Below are positions 46,630 to 55,925 of a stretch of DNA of 64,000 nucleotides, piece after piece. Below the pieces are notes generated by a model. That model worked only from the letters and a program-made list of their open reading frames with translations. It did no database searches and was not told the DNA's origin. Origin of the DNA: an uncultured Akkermansia sp. (GTDB lineage: Bacteria; Verrucomicrobiota; Verrucomicrobiia; Verrucomicrobiales; Akkermansiaceae); NCBI GenBank assembly GCA_905200945.1, contig CAJKMG010000002.1, forward strand, positions 124,001 to 188,000. Direction: 5' to 3'. The first letter of the stretch is position 1. Each line of letters begins with the position of its first letter. Made by a program: the position numbers and the translations under genes.

Positions 46630-47514
46630 ATGCGTCTTTTATCCTCTACCGCCGTCATTTGCGCCGCCCTGTTCTCCGGAACCATCCTGCATGCACAGGA
46701 CCCGGAACTGCTGGCCAAGCGCCAGTGCCGTTCCGTCCATATCAACCAACAGGGGCATCCCGCCCAGGCAAGCGCCCTGTACAATGTAGTAAAAGCCAAA
46801 ACATCCGTTCCCGGCACCTACTTCTGCGCCATGAACTTTGACGACGGCTATATCGGTTTTCAGGAACAATCCAACGGTAAAAAAGTAATTATCTTTTCCA
46901 TCTGGGATCCGGTGGCACACGGAGATAACCCCAACGACGTGCCGGAAGAAGAACGTACCAAGCTGGTAAAGCTGGGCAAAGATGCACGCTCCGGACGTTT
47001 TGGCGGTGAAGGGACAGGAGGACAAAGCTTCGTGGACTATCCCTGGACAATCGGGGAGAACATGCGCTTCCTCGTCTGCGTCAAAAAAATGGGCAAGTTC
47101 AAGGAAATCAGCGGCTATTACTTTAATAATAAAAGCAGGTCCTGGGACCTTATTTCCAAATGGAAAACGCATTCCTCGGAAAAGGAACTCTCCTTCTCCG
47201 TCGGATTCGTGGAGGATTTCATGCGTAATTTTGAATCTGCCAAGAAGGCCCGCGGAGCCTTCTTTGGCCCCAGCTTCGCCTACAAGGACGGCAAATGGCA
47301 TCCCAATACCAGCGTGACGTTCACCGGCGACCCAACCCCCTCCACCAATGTCATGGCAGATATCCAACCCAACGGCTCCGTTCTGCTTCAGACAGGGGGA
47401 ACTACGAAGATGACGGATTTCAAGCTGTTCCAAAATCGTCCCCTGCCCCAGAATATTGAGCTTGTCCTGCCTGACAAGACCGTTACCAGGCTTGTTCAGG
47501 AGAACATTAATTAA
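46630..47514 (+). CDS. Exported DUF3472 domain protein
   Basis: 294 residues. A signal peptide (MRLLSSTAVICAALFSGTILHA) is followed by a domain with the pattern of DUF3472: YIGFQEQSNGKKVIIFSIWDP, a GRFGGEGTGGQSFVDYPW segment, MRFLVCVKK and SGYYFNNKSRSWDLIS. The C-terminal about 60 residues look like a small beta domain. The function is unknown; the family occurs in secreted proteins of Bacteroidota and Verrucomicrobiota. A 50-residue membrane protein gene follows after 6 bases. Confidence 0.8.
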   Translation: MRLLSSTAVICAALFSGTILHAQDPELLAKRQCRSVHINQQGHPAQASALYNVVKAKTSVPGTYFCAMNFDDGYIGFQEQSNGKKVIIFSIWDPVAHGDNPNDVPEEERTKLVKLGKDARSGRFGGEGTGGQSFVDYPWTIGENMRFLVCVKKMGKFKEISGYYFNNKSRSWDLISKWKTHSSEKELSFSVGFVEDFMRNFESAKKARGAFFGPSFAYKDGKWHPNTSVTFTGDPTPSTNVMADIQPNGSVLLQTGGTTKMTDFKLFQNRPLPQNIELVLPDKTVTRLVQENIN

Positions 47515-47520
47515 TTAATT

Positions 47521-47673
47521 ATGTCCCCCACCGGCTGGTTAACCATGATTGTTTCCATCGGCGGCGTATTGGCCGCCGCCGCATGGGCGTATTACAAGGT
47601 ACTCTCCATTCCCAAGGAAACGGAACACCTGGGCAGCCCTACCCCGCCACTGCCTGAAAATTCGGAGGAATAA
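47521..47673 (+). CDS. Small single-span membrane protein (50 aa)
   Basis: ATG at 47521, stop at 47671-47673. The sequence begins MSPTGWLTMIVSIGG, continues VLAAAAWAYYKVL as one membrane helix, and ends in a short hydrophilic, Pro/Glu-rich tail. It starts 6 bases after the DUF3472 gene and is followed by a terminator-like hairpin, so it is probably the second gene of a two-gene operon. No family is recognised. Confidence 0.55.
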   Translation: MSPTGWLTMIVSIGGVLAAAAWAYYKVLSIPKETEHLGSPTPPLPENSEE

Positions 47674-47853
47674 GGTTCCAATTCGATGAACCGCTGTACT
47701 CCGGACTGAATAATCCCCCGAGATCATCCTGCCGCATCCAGAACGCGCACATACCGTCCCGAGACCTGAAACAGGGCGGATATAAGAAAGTATTTTCCCG
47801 GCAGACAGGCGACACGGACCGGTGTTCCCCAGGGTATGCATGCAAATCCCGCC

Positions 47854-47890
47854 CGAACCATTCGGGCCGCACCGGTTCGCAGGATTTTTT
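47854..47890 (+). terminator. Terminator-like hairpin
   Basis: Arms CGAACC and GGTTCG with a 14-base loop, then a short CAGGA and six T. It would end the DUF3472/small membrane protein transcript. The 180 bases before it hold no gene. Confidence 0.45.
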
Positions 47891-47905
47891 AACCGGTTTT
47901 TCTCC

Positions 47906-48379
47906 TTATCCGTCTGACGGAGGCAGGATGAAACCCAGCCGGTCAATACCGTACCTGGCGCATTCCTGCCACAGGGATTTTTCCAGGGCTTCCGCAGTGC
48001 GGCGGCGTTCCTCCTCCGGCATGTTTTCAAAATATTCCGGGCCCAGGTGCTCGCTGATGGCCTTGTCCGCCATACGCGTCACGAGATCCGCCCAGAAAGA
48101 GTTGTCCCGGTATTCATCCAGGCAATCCTGAAAAAAGGCGTTTTCTTCATATTCCCGGGTGAAGGCATAGCCGCCCAGGTCATCCGCATAGGCAATGCGA
48201 CCTTTCAATTTAGAGGTGACGGAAAGCTCCTTCATCAGCCGGGAAACCAAATGTCCCCACGCCGCCAGGCGCACTTCCGCCCCATCCTGCTGGTTGGAGG
48301 CAGCCACCGTGGCGGCAGTGGAAAGCATTTCCGCCAAATCACGCGCTTCCTCGTCGGATAATTTCAACGTCACCGGCAT
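47906..48379 (-). CDS. Hypothetical protein next to SufT-like gene
   Basis: 157 residues, acidic and mainly helical, with no signal peptide. It begins MPVTLKLSDEEARDLAEMLS and includes WADLVTRMADKAISEHLG. I do not recognise a family. It starts 6 bases after the stop of the SufT-like gene and is surely co-transcribed with it, so it may assist Fe-S protein maturation, but that rests on position only. Confidence 0.7.
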   Translation of the reverse strand: MPVTLKLSDEEARDLAEMLSTAATVAASNQQDGAEVRLAAWGHLVSRLMKELSVTSKLKGRIAYADDLGGYAFTREYEENAFFQDCLDEYRDNSFWADLVTRMADKAISEHLGPEYFENMPEEERRRTAEALEKSLWQECARYGIDRLGFILPPSDG

Positions 48380-48385
48380 GGAAAA

Positions 48386-48931
48386 TCAGATCAATCCAAG
48401 TTTCATTCTGCCCTCCTCGCTGACCATGTCCTGGTTCCAGGGGGGATCCCACACCATCTCCACATCCGCGGCCTCCACCCCTTCCAACGCTTCAATGCGG
48501 TCCTTGGCTTCCATGACCAGATGGGGACCCATTCCGCAGCCGGGCGCCGTGAGAGTCATTTTTACCGCTACATGGTGAAGGCCGTTCTCCAACTCAATGA
48601 CGGTCACATCATAAATCAGGCCCAGGTTGACAATGTCCACGGGAATTTCCGGGTCATACACACATTTCAGCGTATCCCAGACCCTTTCTTCCAGAGTGGC
48701 GTTATCATCCAGCACAGCCGTTTCCGGAGAAGATTCTTCCGCTCCAGCACCAAGGGCATCCGCGTTCTCCCTGGAAATACGGGCCAGGCCATGGTCCGTA
48801 GCCACGGTGTAGGAACCGCCCAGTATCTGGGTGACATACACGCGTTCCCCTTCCGGCAGGGTGAGCACATCCCCGCTGGGGATCTGGACAGCCGTCACTT
48901 CTCTTTTGAGTTCTATTACCTGATTCAGCAT
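48386..48931 (-). CDS. SufT-like Fe-S assembly protein (DUF59/MIP18 family)
   Basis: 181 residues. The C-terminal MIP18/DUF59 domain (about 80-181) shows WDTLKCVYDPEIPVDIVNLGLIYDV and the characteristic MTLTAPGCGMGP with a conserved Cys. The N-terminal about 75 residues (including LPEGERVYVTQILGGSYTV) are the extension seen in proteins annotated SufT. The likely role is carrying or assembling Fe-S clusters. The ATG at 48931 (MLNQVIELKREV) was preferred to the one at 48943. No sufBCD genes are adjacent. Confidence 0.85.
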   Translation of the reverse strand: MLNQVIELKREVTAVQIPSGDVLTLPEGERVYVTQILGGSYTVATDHGLARISRENADALGAGAEESSPETAVLDDNATLEERVWDTLKCVYDPEIPVDIVNLGLIYDVTVIELENGLHHVAVKMTLTAPGCGMGPHLVMEAKDRIEALEGVEAADVEMVWDPPWNQDMVSEEGRMKLGLI

Positions 48932-49262
48932 AAATACTTGCAATTAAAGGAACATCCGACTACGGACACGTGCCGGACACATCCGAATGCCACGGGGCAG
49001 AACCGCCTCATGGTTCCCGGAACCTTTCGCGCAGGAGCAACATACGGCGTATTTGCATCACCGTCGAGGTCAAAAACTGTTCTGCCCCGGTCGGGAAAAC
49101 CCTCCATGACAGGAAAGAGCATGCCGCCATGTTTTGGAAAAGCCGCCGGAAGCGGAGAGCTTCGTTCTTGCCTAGCGGAGGGAAAAAGTGTAAAAGGTTC
49201 GGGCTGTCCGGGCTGCCGTCAGCCTATGGCCGGCCACACGAGCATTTTCAACCTGACATTCC
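48932..49262. other. Intergenic region between divergent genes
   Basis: About 330 bases between the SufT-like gene and the PpiD-like gene. No protein gene with a credible start or composition was found. It must hold the promoters of both divergent units; none stands out. Confidence 0.45.
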
Positions 49263-51017
49263 ATGCTAGATTACTTACGTAAACATACAATTGTCATCAT
49301 GGCAGCCATGGCCCTGGTGTTTGTGGGCCTCATGTTCGTCGGCGGGGACGTGAGCGGCGGCTCCCTGACCGGCATGTTCAAGCAGACTTTCGTTTCCGTG
49401 GACGGGAAATCTTATGGGGAAAAGGATTATAACAACATGGGCAGAACTGGCTTGTCCGTGGCTTTTTCTTTCCCTTCCACCTTCGGTCCGCTGCTTCAGG
49501 ACAATTTCAGCTCGGAAAAAAATCTGCGCGAACTCTGCCACCTGTTGAAAACAAATAATCCCAATGCGGCTTTTCTGGCCTACCGCGGCATTATCCGCCG
49601 GGAGGCGGGACGCCTGGGCTTGACGCCCAGCACCACGGAAATTGACGATGCCATCTGCAAGATTCCAGAGTTTCAGGACGACAAAGGCGTTTTTGACCCA
49701 AAAAAATACGACAATTTCATTTCCATGCGCGGCAATATGGGTAAAAAGCTGCAGGAGGAACTGTTGCGCGGACTGATGGAAGACACCATCAGCCTGGAGC
49801 GCATCAGGGATGTGCTGACCGGGGGTATTTCCGTGGAGTCCGGTTTTGCCGAAGCTGTAGCGGAATCCAACAGCCAGCAGATTACAATCAATACCGCTTT
49901 CCTGGAAAAAAGCGCTTTCCGTCCCAAGACGGATCCCGGAGAAGAAGAAATAAAAACTTTCTGGGACAAGCATAAGGAAAATTACAAGAATGAGGAAGCG
50001 CGCTTCTTCACCGTTTACACCTTCATCCCCGCAGGGAATGCCCTGGCCCCCAAGCCCGGCGACATTTCCAACGCCACCATGGAGACCATGAATCTGGTAG
50101 AAAATGATATCTGGGAACCGCTGAACGCCACCAACGGCAGGAACATGGATCAAGCCATCAGCGAAGCCCTGGCCAAGGCTCCCGGTGTCTGCAAAATGGA
50201 GAAAAAATCTTACACGGCCGTAACGCGCAAAAACGCGCCTCAGGAAATCAACCAGACAATTAACCAGTCTGCTTCTGACGGACGCAGCGCTAATCTGCTG
50301 GATGTGGCTTTCTCCCTGACGGGAGCCCCCGCCCTGAATGCGGATGCGGATGCCAAGGCCATTGAAGAAGCGCGCGCCAAAACCGGGGCCGAACAGATCA
50401 GCACCATGCAGGTGCTGGAAAACGGGCAAGTCGTTCTGATCCGCCTGGAAGGCGTTACCCCGGTAAAAGCCCTGCCTTACGAGACTGCCCGCAACAGCGC
50501 ACGCGCCGACCTGCTGGAAAGCATGACCATTGAATCCATGAACAAGGCCGCCACGGAACTCAATACGGAATTGCAGAAGGCGGAGAAACCCATGGAACAG
50601 TTCAATGCCATCGCCGGGAAAGCCGGTGCAAAAACTGGCGCCTACGGCCCTTTTATTAATCCGAACGCACTCTTGAGCAGCGTCAATCTTCAAAACGCCA
50701 AAACTCTGGAACGGGCCATGAATTCCCGCCTGGCTCCTCCCAAGGAACTCCCGGCCCCTGAAGAAGTATTCCAGGCGGTTTCCGTCATCAACCCCGGCCA
50801 GATGGCCCAGCCCATCAACACGGGGGACGGTATCCTGCTGACCCAGCTCGTCAAGCGCGAACTGGAGGATACGCCGGAATTCCAGATTAAAGCCACCCAG
50901 CAAATTGCTCCCGCTCTGACTGCCCAGGCAAAATCCATGATCATGCTGGACTGGCTGAAAGCGTGCATCACCCAATATAAGGTGGAAATTGCCCCCATCC
51001 TGAACCAGGAACGCTAA
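49263..51017 (+). CDS. PpiD/SurA-like membrane-anchored periplasmic chaperone
   Basis: 584 residues. The N-terminal anchor (TIVIMAAMALVFVGLMFVGG, 9-28) is followed by a SurA_N-like helical domain (about 35-260) with GVFDPKKYDNFI and QEELLRGLMED, the pattern of PpiD and SurA chaperones. The middle and C-terminal parts are diverged and I see no clear catalytic parvulin domain, so isomerase activity is doubtful. The likely role is holding or folding secreted proteins at the inner membrane. It stands alone and is followed by a strong terminator. Confidence 0.75.
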   Translation: MLDYLRKHTIVIMAAMALVFVGLMFVGGDVSGGSLTGMFKQTFVSVDGKSYGEKDYNNMGRTGLSVAFSFPSTFGPLLQDNFSSEKNLRELCHLLKTNNPNAAFLAYRGIIRREAGRLGLTPSTTEIDDAICKIPEFQDDKGVFDPKKYDNFISMRGNMGKKLQEELLRGLMEDTISLERIRDVLTGGISVESGFAEAVAESNSQQITINTAFLEKSAFRPKTDPGEEEIKTFWDKHKENYKNEEARFFTVYTFIPAGNALAPKPGDISNATMETMNLVENDIWEPLNATNGRNMDQAISEALAKAPGVCKMEKKSYTAVTRKNAPQEINQTINQSASDGRSANLLDVAFSLTGAPALNADADAKAIEEARAKTGAEQISTMQVLENGQVVLIRLEGVTPVKALPYETARNSARADLLESMTIESMNKAATELNTELQKAEKPMEQFNAIAGKAGAKTGAYGPFINPNALLSSVNLQNAKTLERAMNSRLAPPKELPAPEEVFQAVSVINPGQMAQPINTGDGILLTQLVKRELEDTPEFQIKATQQIAPALTAQAKSMIMLDWLKACITQYKVEIAPILNQER

Positions 51018-51097
51018 CATTTTCCTTTTCATGACAACCGTCAGTGCGCCCGTCTCCTTTTCACAGGCCCTGAACGCCGTCTGAACACATTCGCCAT

Positions 51098-51127
51098 GAT
51101 GGCCTCCGCCCGGAGGCCATCATTTTT
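51098..51127 (+). terminator. Rho-independent terminator after the PpiD-like gene
   Basis: Eleven-base perfect stem GATGGCCTCCG / CGGAGGCCATC with a two-base loop (effectively a few unpaired bases) followed by ATTTTTATT. Confidence 0.85.
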
Positions 51128-51174
51128 ATTATTTCTTCTCCGTCCTTCTTCACCTCCTGCCTTTTCGTCATCCA

Positions 51175-52530
51175 ATGAGCGCCCTGCCCTCCCAATCCAG
51201 ATACATCATCGGAACGGAAGCCTGCGAACGTTTCAGTTTCTACGGTATGAAGTCCATCCTCATGCTGTACATGACGGGGCACCTGCTGATGAGCGACAAC
51301 TGGGCCACCTCCACCCTCCATATTTTTGTGGCAATGGTTTATCTTCTTCCCTTGGCGGGGGCATGGCTGGCGGACAAGGTCTGGGGCCGATATAAAACAA
51401 TTCTTTATATTTCCCTGCTTTACTGCGTAGGACATGGAGTTCTGGCGACGGCGGATCTTTTTCATACCATTGAAGCGCGCCGTTACATTCTCATGACGGG
51501 CCTGTTCATCATCGCGCTGGGAGCCGGAGGCATCAAACCATGCGTCTCCGCCTTTATGGGAGACCAGATTCCCAATAAGTCCCCTCAGTTAATGACCAAG
51601 GCTTTCAATGCTTTCTACTGGGCCATCAACCTTGGCTCTTTCTTCTCCTTCCTGGTCATTCCGGCCATGGAACAGCATTACGGGTACAGTTGGGCGTTTG
51701 CCGTCCCGGGCCTTTTTATGGGAGTTGCCACTTTCGTCTTCTGGCTGGGCCGCAAGAAATACCACAAAACGCCTCCGGACCGGAACAACAACCAGGCCGG
51801 CTTCTGGAAAGTTCTTTTCATCATCCTGTTCCACGGAGGCTGGAAAAACGCGGAACAGCGCTGCGGAATTTCTGCCGTGGAAGACACCCGGCACATCCTG
51901 AAAATCCTTTCCATCTTTGCCTTTATCATCCCATTCTGGTCCATTTTCGAACAGACGGCTTCCTCCTGGGTGGCCCAGGGCAGCAGGATGATTCCTCTTT
52001 CCATCCCGCTGCCGGGCGGTTCCTGGTCCATCGGGCCGGCCCAAATCCAGGCGGCCAATCCCATTTTTGTCATGGTGTTTATCCCCCTCATCACCGTATT
52101 TGTTTATCCCAGGGCGGTAACACTGGCGAAGCCCCTGGTGCGCCTCGGAACGGGATTGGCCCTTAGCTCCGCCACATTCCTGATTGTCGCTTTCCTGCAA
52201 TACCGGCTGGAGGAAGGAGCCTCCATGTCCATCGCATGGCAGCTGATTCCCTACTGCGTACTCACCATCTCTGAAATCCTGGTCAGCACCACTGGTCTGG
52301 AATTCGCCTATACGCAAGCCCCGGCACATTTAAAAAGCCTCATCACCAGCTTCTGGAATCTCACTATTTTTGCAGGCAACATGCTGGTGGCCGCAATTAC
52401 TTTTTTCCTGTCCAACGGAGAATCAGCCAACGCCATTTCCACGGACCGCTTCATCCTGTACGCCGTACTAGCCGCCGTGGTGGCGGTAGCCTACTCCTTC
52501 CGGGCGCGCAGGTACGGAAAAACGGAATAA
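51175..52530 (+). CDS. POT/PTR family peptide:proton symporter
   Basis: 451 residues and about 12-14 membrane helices. The POT signature ACERFSFYGMKSIL (ExxERFxYYG type) is at the start, and the PTR2 motif ALGAGGIKPCVSAFMGDQ is near residue 125. It imports di- and tripeptides with protons, consistent with a mucin or peptide feeder. The start ATG at 51175 gives a normal N-terminus. It sits between two terminators and is probably monocistronic. Confidence 0.93.
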   Translation: MSALPSQSRYIIGTEACERFSFYGMKSILMLYMTGHLLMSDNWATSTLHIFVAMVYLLPLAGAWLADKVWGRYKTILYISLLYCVGHGVLATADLFHTIEARRYILMTGLFIIALGAGGIKPCVSAFMGDQIPNKSPQLMTKAFNAFYWAINLGSFFSFLVIPAMEQHYGYSWAFAVPGLFMGVATFVFWLGRKKYHKTPPDRNNNQAGFWKVLFIILFHGGWKNAEQRCGISAVEDTRHILKILSIFAFIIPFWSIFEQTASSWVAQGSRMIPLSIPLPGGSWSIGPAQIQAANPIFVMVFIPLITVFVYPRAVTLAKPLVRLGTGLALSSATFLIVAFLQYRLEEGASMSIAWQLIPYCVLTISEILVSTTGLEFAYTQAPAHLKSLITSFWNLTIFAGNMLVAAITFFLSNGESANAISTDRFILYAVLAAVVAVAYSFRARRYGKTE

Positions 52531-52580
52531 AGAAGACGCTGCCGTTCCCAGGCGTATGGCCGGGTTTAATCATGTCTTGA

Positions 52581-52617
52581 AAAACAATCGGGCCGTAAGA
52601 AACCAACATGCGGCCCG
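52581..52617 (-). terminator. Terminator of the polyprenyl synthase gene (minus strand)
   Basis: Arms CGGGCCG and CGGCCCG with a 15-base loop. On the minus strand the hairpin is followed by ATTGTTTTT. It lies about 90 bases after the stop at 52707. Confidence 0.6.
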
Positions 52618-52706
52618 GTCATTCCTACCGTCAGGTTTCCTTTTGCAAAAGCGCCGGAAGACACAAATTACATAAGGGCAGGAGCAGGCAAAAGTTCTGA
52701 AGAAGG

Positions 52707-53717
52707 TCAGGAGATACGGCAGTCGTTAAGCAGCTCGTCCATATAAAAAGTCATTTCCGCCAAAGCTTCACGGTATTCCGTTTGGGGGAGAAGCCACAGG
52801 ATTTCGCGGGCCGCTTCGTTTTTCTCCAGCGCTACCTGAATCGCTTTGTCCAGAGCCTCTGCAAAAACGGGATTATCCTGAAAGGCAGAGTAATCCACTA
52901 CTTCACGGTTTTCAATGGCGTCCCGCAGGGTCGCTTCCACATTCCTGTCACCGCATTCCAGTAAATTGAAGATGGGCAGGGTCAGCTTACCCTTGGTGGC
53001 GTCCGTATGAAGCGTCTTGCCGGCGTCGTCTTCATCCCCCACCATGTCCAGGCAGTCGTCGTAAATCTGGTAGGCTACACCCAGCAGATCCCCCAGCTGA
53101 TAAAGGGATTCCTCCACTTCCGGGGTTACTCCGGAAATCCAGCCAGCCCCCCCCGTAGCCGCGGAGAAAAGGGAAGCGGTTTTTTTCCGGATGATTTCAA
53201 AATATTCCTCCCGGGTCATGCTCAGATCATAAAGGCGGCTGGACTGGGCCACCTCCCCCTGGCATACGTTCCTGACGGTATTCGCCAGCCTGCGGCAGAA
53301 TTCCGTGCTGCCAAATTCCGTACCCAGCACCATGGCATGGGAAAACAGAACATCCCCCAACAGTACGGCCAGGCTGTTGCCCCAGAGGGCATTCGCCGTA
53401 GCCTCGTCCCGGCGTTTATCGGCCTCGTCAATCACGTCATCATGCACGAGGGAAGCCAGATGCACCATTTCCAGCAGAGCGCCCAGCCGGATATGGGCCG
53501 GTTTGATGCCGCCCGTAGCGCCGGCAACCAGCAAAACCAAGGCCGGACGAAGCATTTTACCCTTGGACTGGCATACCGTCTCCATGTAATCGGCCACTTC
53601 CGGGTCAAAACATGATGATTGCGCTTCAACAAACTCGGAAACCTGCTTCAATTCCGGCTTAACCAGTTGAAGATAGTGCTTCTGGGATCGTAATTTCGAA
53701 AAGAACGGAATGGACAT
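52707..53717 (-). CDS. Long-chain polyprenyl diphosphate synthase
   Basis: 336 residues; trans-isoprenyl diphosphate synthase extending FPP/IPP to the long chain used for quinone side chains. First Asp-rich motif HDDVIDEAD, GKMLRPALVLL, and second Asp-rich motif YDDCLDMVGDED. Small residues before the first DD motif suggest a chain longer than C20, fitting an octaprenyl/heptaprenyl (IspB/HepT) type enzyme for menaquinone. This serves the same respiratory chain as the nuo operon. Transcribed away from larC. Confidence 0.9.
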   Translation of the reverse strand: MSIPFFSKLRSQKHYLQLVKPELKQVSEFVEAQSSCFDPEVADYMETVCQSKGKMLRPALVLLVAGATGGIKPAHIRLGALLEMVHLASLVHDDVIDEADKRRDEATANALWGNSLAVLLGDVLFSHAMVLGTEFGSTEFCRRLANTVRNVCQGEVAQSSRLYDLSMTREEYFEIIRKKTASLFSAATGGAGWISGVTPEVEESLYQLGDLLGVAYQIYDDCLDMVGDEDDAGKTLHTDATKGKLTLPIFNLLECGDRNVEATLRDAIENREVVDYSAFQDNPVFAEALDKAIQVALEKNEAAREILWLLPQTEYREALAEMTFYMDELLNDCRIS

Positions 53718-53881
53718 GATATAGAACGGGGGCAGCGCTGGTCAGCGCCGCAGGGATTGTGGCATATTTAAAGTTCCCTAGCAATGTATTTCACAGGACA
53801 TATTTTCATAACCGGACGGCAATCCGCCAAACCCGATTAGCCAGGCACCGCCCCCCTACAGGGATAGGTCTCATTTTGACC

Positions 53882-53909
53882 TTGAGCCAGGAGATTTTCC
53901 TTCTACACT
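53882..53909 (+). promoter_or_regulatory. Predicted promoter of the larC-larE-larB operon
   Basis: TTGAGC, 16-base spacer, TACACT, then eight bases to the larC ATG. The transcript is predicted to be leaderless or nearly so. Confidence 0.45.
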
Positions 53910-53917
53910 GGGCCATC

Positions 53918-55138
53918 ATGAGAGCCTTGGTCTATGATTGCTGCGCGGGCATCAGCGGAGATATGAATCTGGCCGCCCTGATTGATTTGGGAGCGGACCG
54001 GAAAAATCTGGAACGGGAACTGTCCAAATTGCATGTGCACGGGGAGTGGAAGCTGGAATGTCGCCGGACCCAGCAGCATGGCATCCAGGGAACCCGGATT
54101 GACGTGCTGACGGAGGAAGAAGGGCATTCCGGCTACAGCCATACGCACCATCACCGGACTATGGCGGATATACAAAAACTTATTGAGACAAGCGCCCTTT
54201 CCAACACCGTCAAGCGGACGGCCCTTTCTATTTTCACCATGCTGGCGGAGGCGGAAGCCCGCGTACACGGCACTACTCCTGAAGAAGTACATTTCCATGA
54301 AGTGGGCGCAGTGGATTCCATCATCGATATCACGGGAGCAGCCATCTGCCTGGAAATGCTCCGGGTGGATGCCGTCTTTACCGGACCGGTGGAGCTGGGG
54401 TCTGGCACTGTAACCTGCCAGCACGGAACAATGCCCGTTCCTGCGCCGGCAACGGCTTTGCTGGCTAAACATTTCCGGGCTACTTTGAATGGGACCGCCC
54501 ATGAGGCCACCACACCCACCGGAGCCGCCTACATTGCCGCCCTGGCGCAGCCCGTCCCCTCTCCGCTGGCAGGCCGTATTACCGCAACCGGCTATGGAAT
54601 CGGCCACCGCCAGGGACTGCCCATACCGAATATTCTCCGGGTGATGCTGGTAGAAACGGAAGAAGAGGAAACTTCCCCGGAACTGCTGACGGAGCTGTGC
54701 GCCAACATAGATGATATGACGCCGGAACAAACCGCCTACCTAACGGAAAAACTGATGGAGGCAGGCGCTCTGGATGCCTGGCAGGAGTCCGTCTGCATGA
54801 AAAAAGGCCGTCTGGCAGTCAAGGTTTGCGCCTTGTGCGCTCCGGAACAGACGGACCGCGTACGGGAAGCTTTCTTCCTGCACAGCAGCACGCCAGGCAT
54901 CAGGCAGCATGGCATGCTCCGCCATCTTTTGCGCAGGGAAAACGCTCCCGTCCATACGCCCCATGGAACGGTTCATGTCAAAACTTCCTTTATGCATGGT
55001 CGTCCCCATCACCGGAAAGCGGAATTTGAAGATTGCAGAACCCTCGCGGAAAAGACCGGGTTGCCTCTGGCACAATGCCAGATGATGGGGCTTTTTCCCA
55101 CACCTTCCCATGACGACGACGCCACAGACTCCGTTTGA
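53918..55138 (+). CDS. larC: Nickel insertion protein LarC (nickel-pincer cofactor biosynthesis)
   Basis: 406 residues. DUF111/LarC signatures: YDCCAGISGDMNLAALIDLGA at the start, the His-rich SYTHHHRT-type stretch near residue 80 (SHTHHHRT), VHFHEVGAVDSIIDI, PVPAPATALLAKH, the LCANIDDMTPE motif at the start of the C-terminal half, and KKGRLAVKV. It inserts Ni into the pyridinium dithiocarboxylate mononucleotide. In Lactiplantibacillus the gene needs a ribosomal frameshift, while here it is one open frame. The ATG at 53918 (MRALVYDCC) was chosen; the frame runs open further upstream without family similarity. larE overlaps its last 29 bases. Confidence 0.94.
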   Translation: MRALVYDCCAGISGDMNLAALIDLGADRKNLERELSKLHVHGEWKLECRRTQQHGIQGTRIDVLTEEEGHSGYSHTHHHRTMADIQKLIETSALSNTVKRTALSIFTMLAEAEARVHGTTPEEVHFHEVGAVDSIIDITGAAICLEMLRVDAVFTGPVELGSGTVTCQHGTMPVPAPATALLAKHFRATLNGTAHEATTPTGAAYIAALAQPVPSPLAGRITATGYGIGHRQGLPIPNILRVMLVETEEEETSPELLTELCANIDDMTPEQTAYLTEKLMEAGALDAWQESVCMKKGRLAVKVCALCAPEQTDRVREAFFLHSSTPGIRQHGMLRHLLRRENAPVHTPHGTVHVKTSFMHGRPHHRKAEFEDCRTLAEKTGLPLAQCQMMGLFPTPSHDDDATDSV

Positions 55139-55925
55139 ACGGCTGCGCGCCGTCCTTCTCCCCAGGGAGCGCATAGCCGTCGCCTTGTCCGGAGGGCTGG
55201 ACAGCAGTGTGTTGCTTGCCGCCGCCGTCCGGATCCTGGGAGCGGATCACTGCCTTGCCCTGACCGCGCAAACGCCCTACGTGATGGAGGAGGAAGTGCG
55301 GGACAGCGCGGCGTTATGCCTCCGTTTGGGCGTCCATCAGGAAAAACTGGCGTTTCCCATCCTGCCCGCGCTTGCGAATAATCCGCCCCTGCGCTGCTAC
55401 CTGTGCAAGCATGCCCTGTTTTCCTCCCTGGCAGCCAGAGCGGCTGAGATGGGGTTCCCACTGCTGGCGGACGGCTCCAATCTCGACGACCTGGACGATT
55501 ACCGGCCAGGCCGCAAAGCTTTGCAGGAGCTCGGCATCCCGAGCCCCTTTCTGGAAGCAGCCATGAATAAAGAGGATATCCGCCGTCTGGCCTGCTGGCT
55601 GGGCCTTCCGGAATCAGTCAGCGGTAAACCGGCCTACGCGTGCCTGCTGACCCGGCTGGAACACAACCGCCCCGTGACGGAAGCTCTGCTGAGACGCGTG
55701 GACGCAGCGGAATCTTTCCTGAGGACTCTGGGGCTGAAAGGTTGCCGCGTTCGTGTTCACGGAGGCAGCTTGGCCCGCATTGAATTGCCGGAAAAGGAAC
55801 GTAAACTGTTCCGGGACGGACAGCTTGCCGCCACCGCGGCACGCCGACTGCGGGAATTGGGCTTCCGGCACATCACCCTGGACCTGGAAGGATATTCCAG
55901 AGGGAGTATGAACGAACCCTCATGA
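55110..55925 (+). CDS. larE: ATP-dependent sulfur insertase LarE
   Basis: 271 residues. PP-loop SGGLDSS at 27-33, RCYLCKHALF (C96, C99) and KPAYACLLTRLEHNR with C178, the candidate for the sulfur-transferring Cys of the family. LarE sulfurates the carboxylates of the nicotinate-derived cofactor precursor. Three cysteines (96, 99, 178) could alternatively hold an Fe-S cluster as proposed for some LarE proteins. The ATG at 55110 overlaps larC by 29 bases; a TTG at 55132 is a less likely start. It overlaps larB by four bases (ATGA). Confidence 0.93.
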   Translation: MTTTPQTPFERLRAVLLPRERIAVALSGGLDSSVLLAAAVRILGADHCLALTAQTPYVMEEEVRDSAALCLRLGVHQEKLAFPILPALANNPPLRCYLCKHALFSSLAARAAEMGFPLLADGSNLDDLDDYRPGRKALQELGIPSPFLEAAMNKEDIRRLACWLGLPESVSGKPAYACLLTRLEHNRPVTEALLRRVDAAESFLRTLGLKGCRVRVHGGSLARIELPEKERKLFRDGQLAATAARRLRELGFRHITLDLEGYSRGSMNEPS

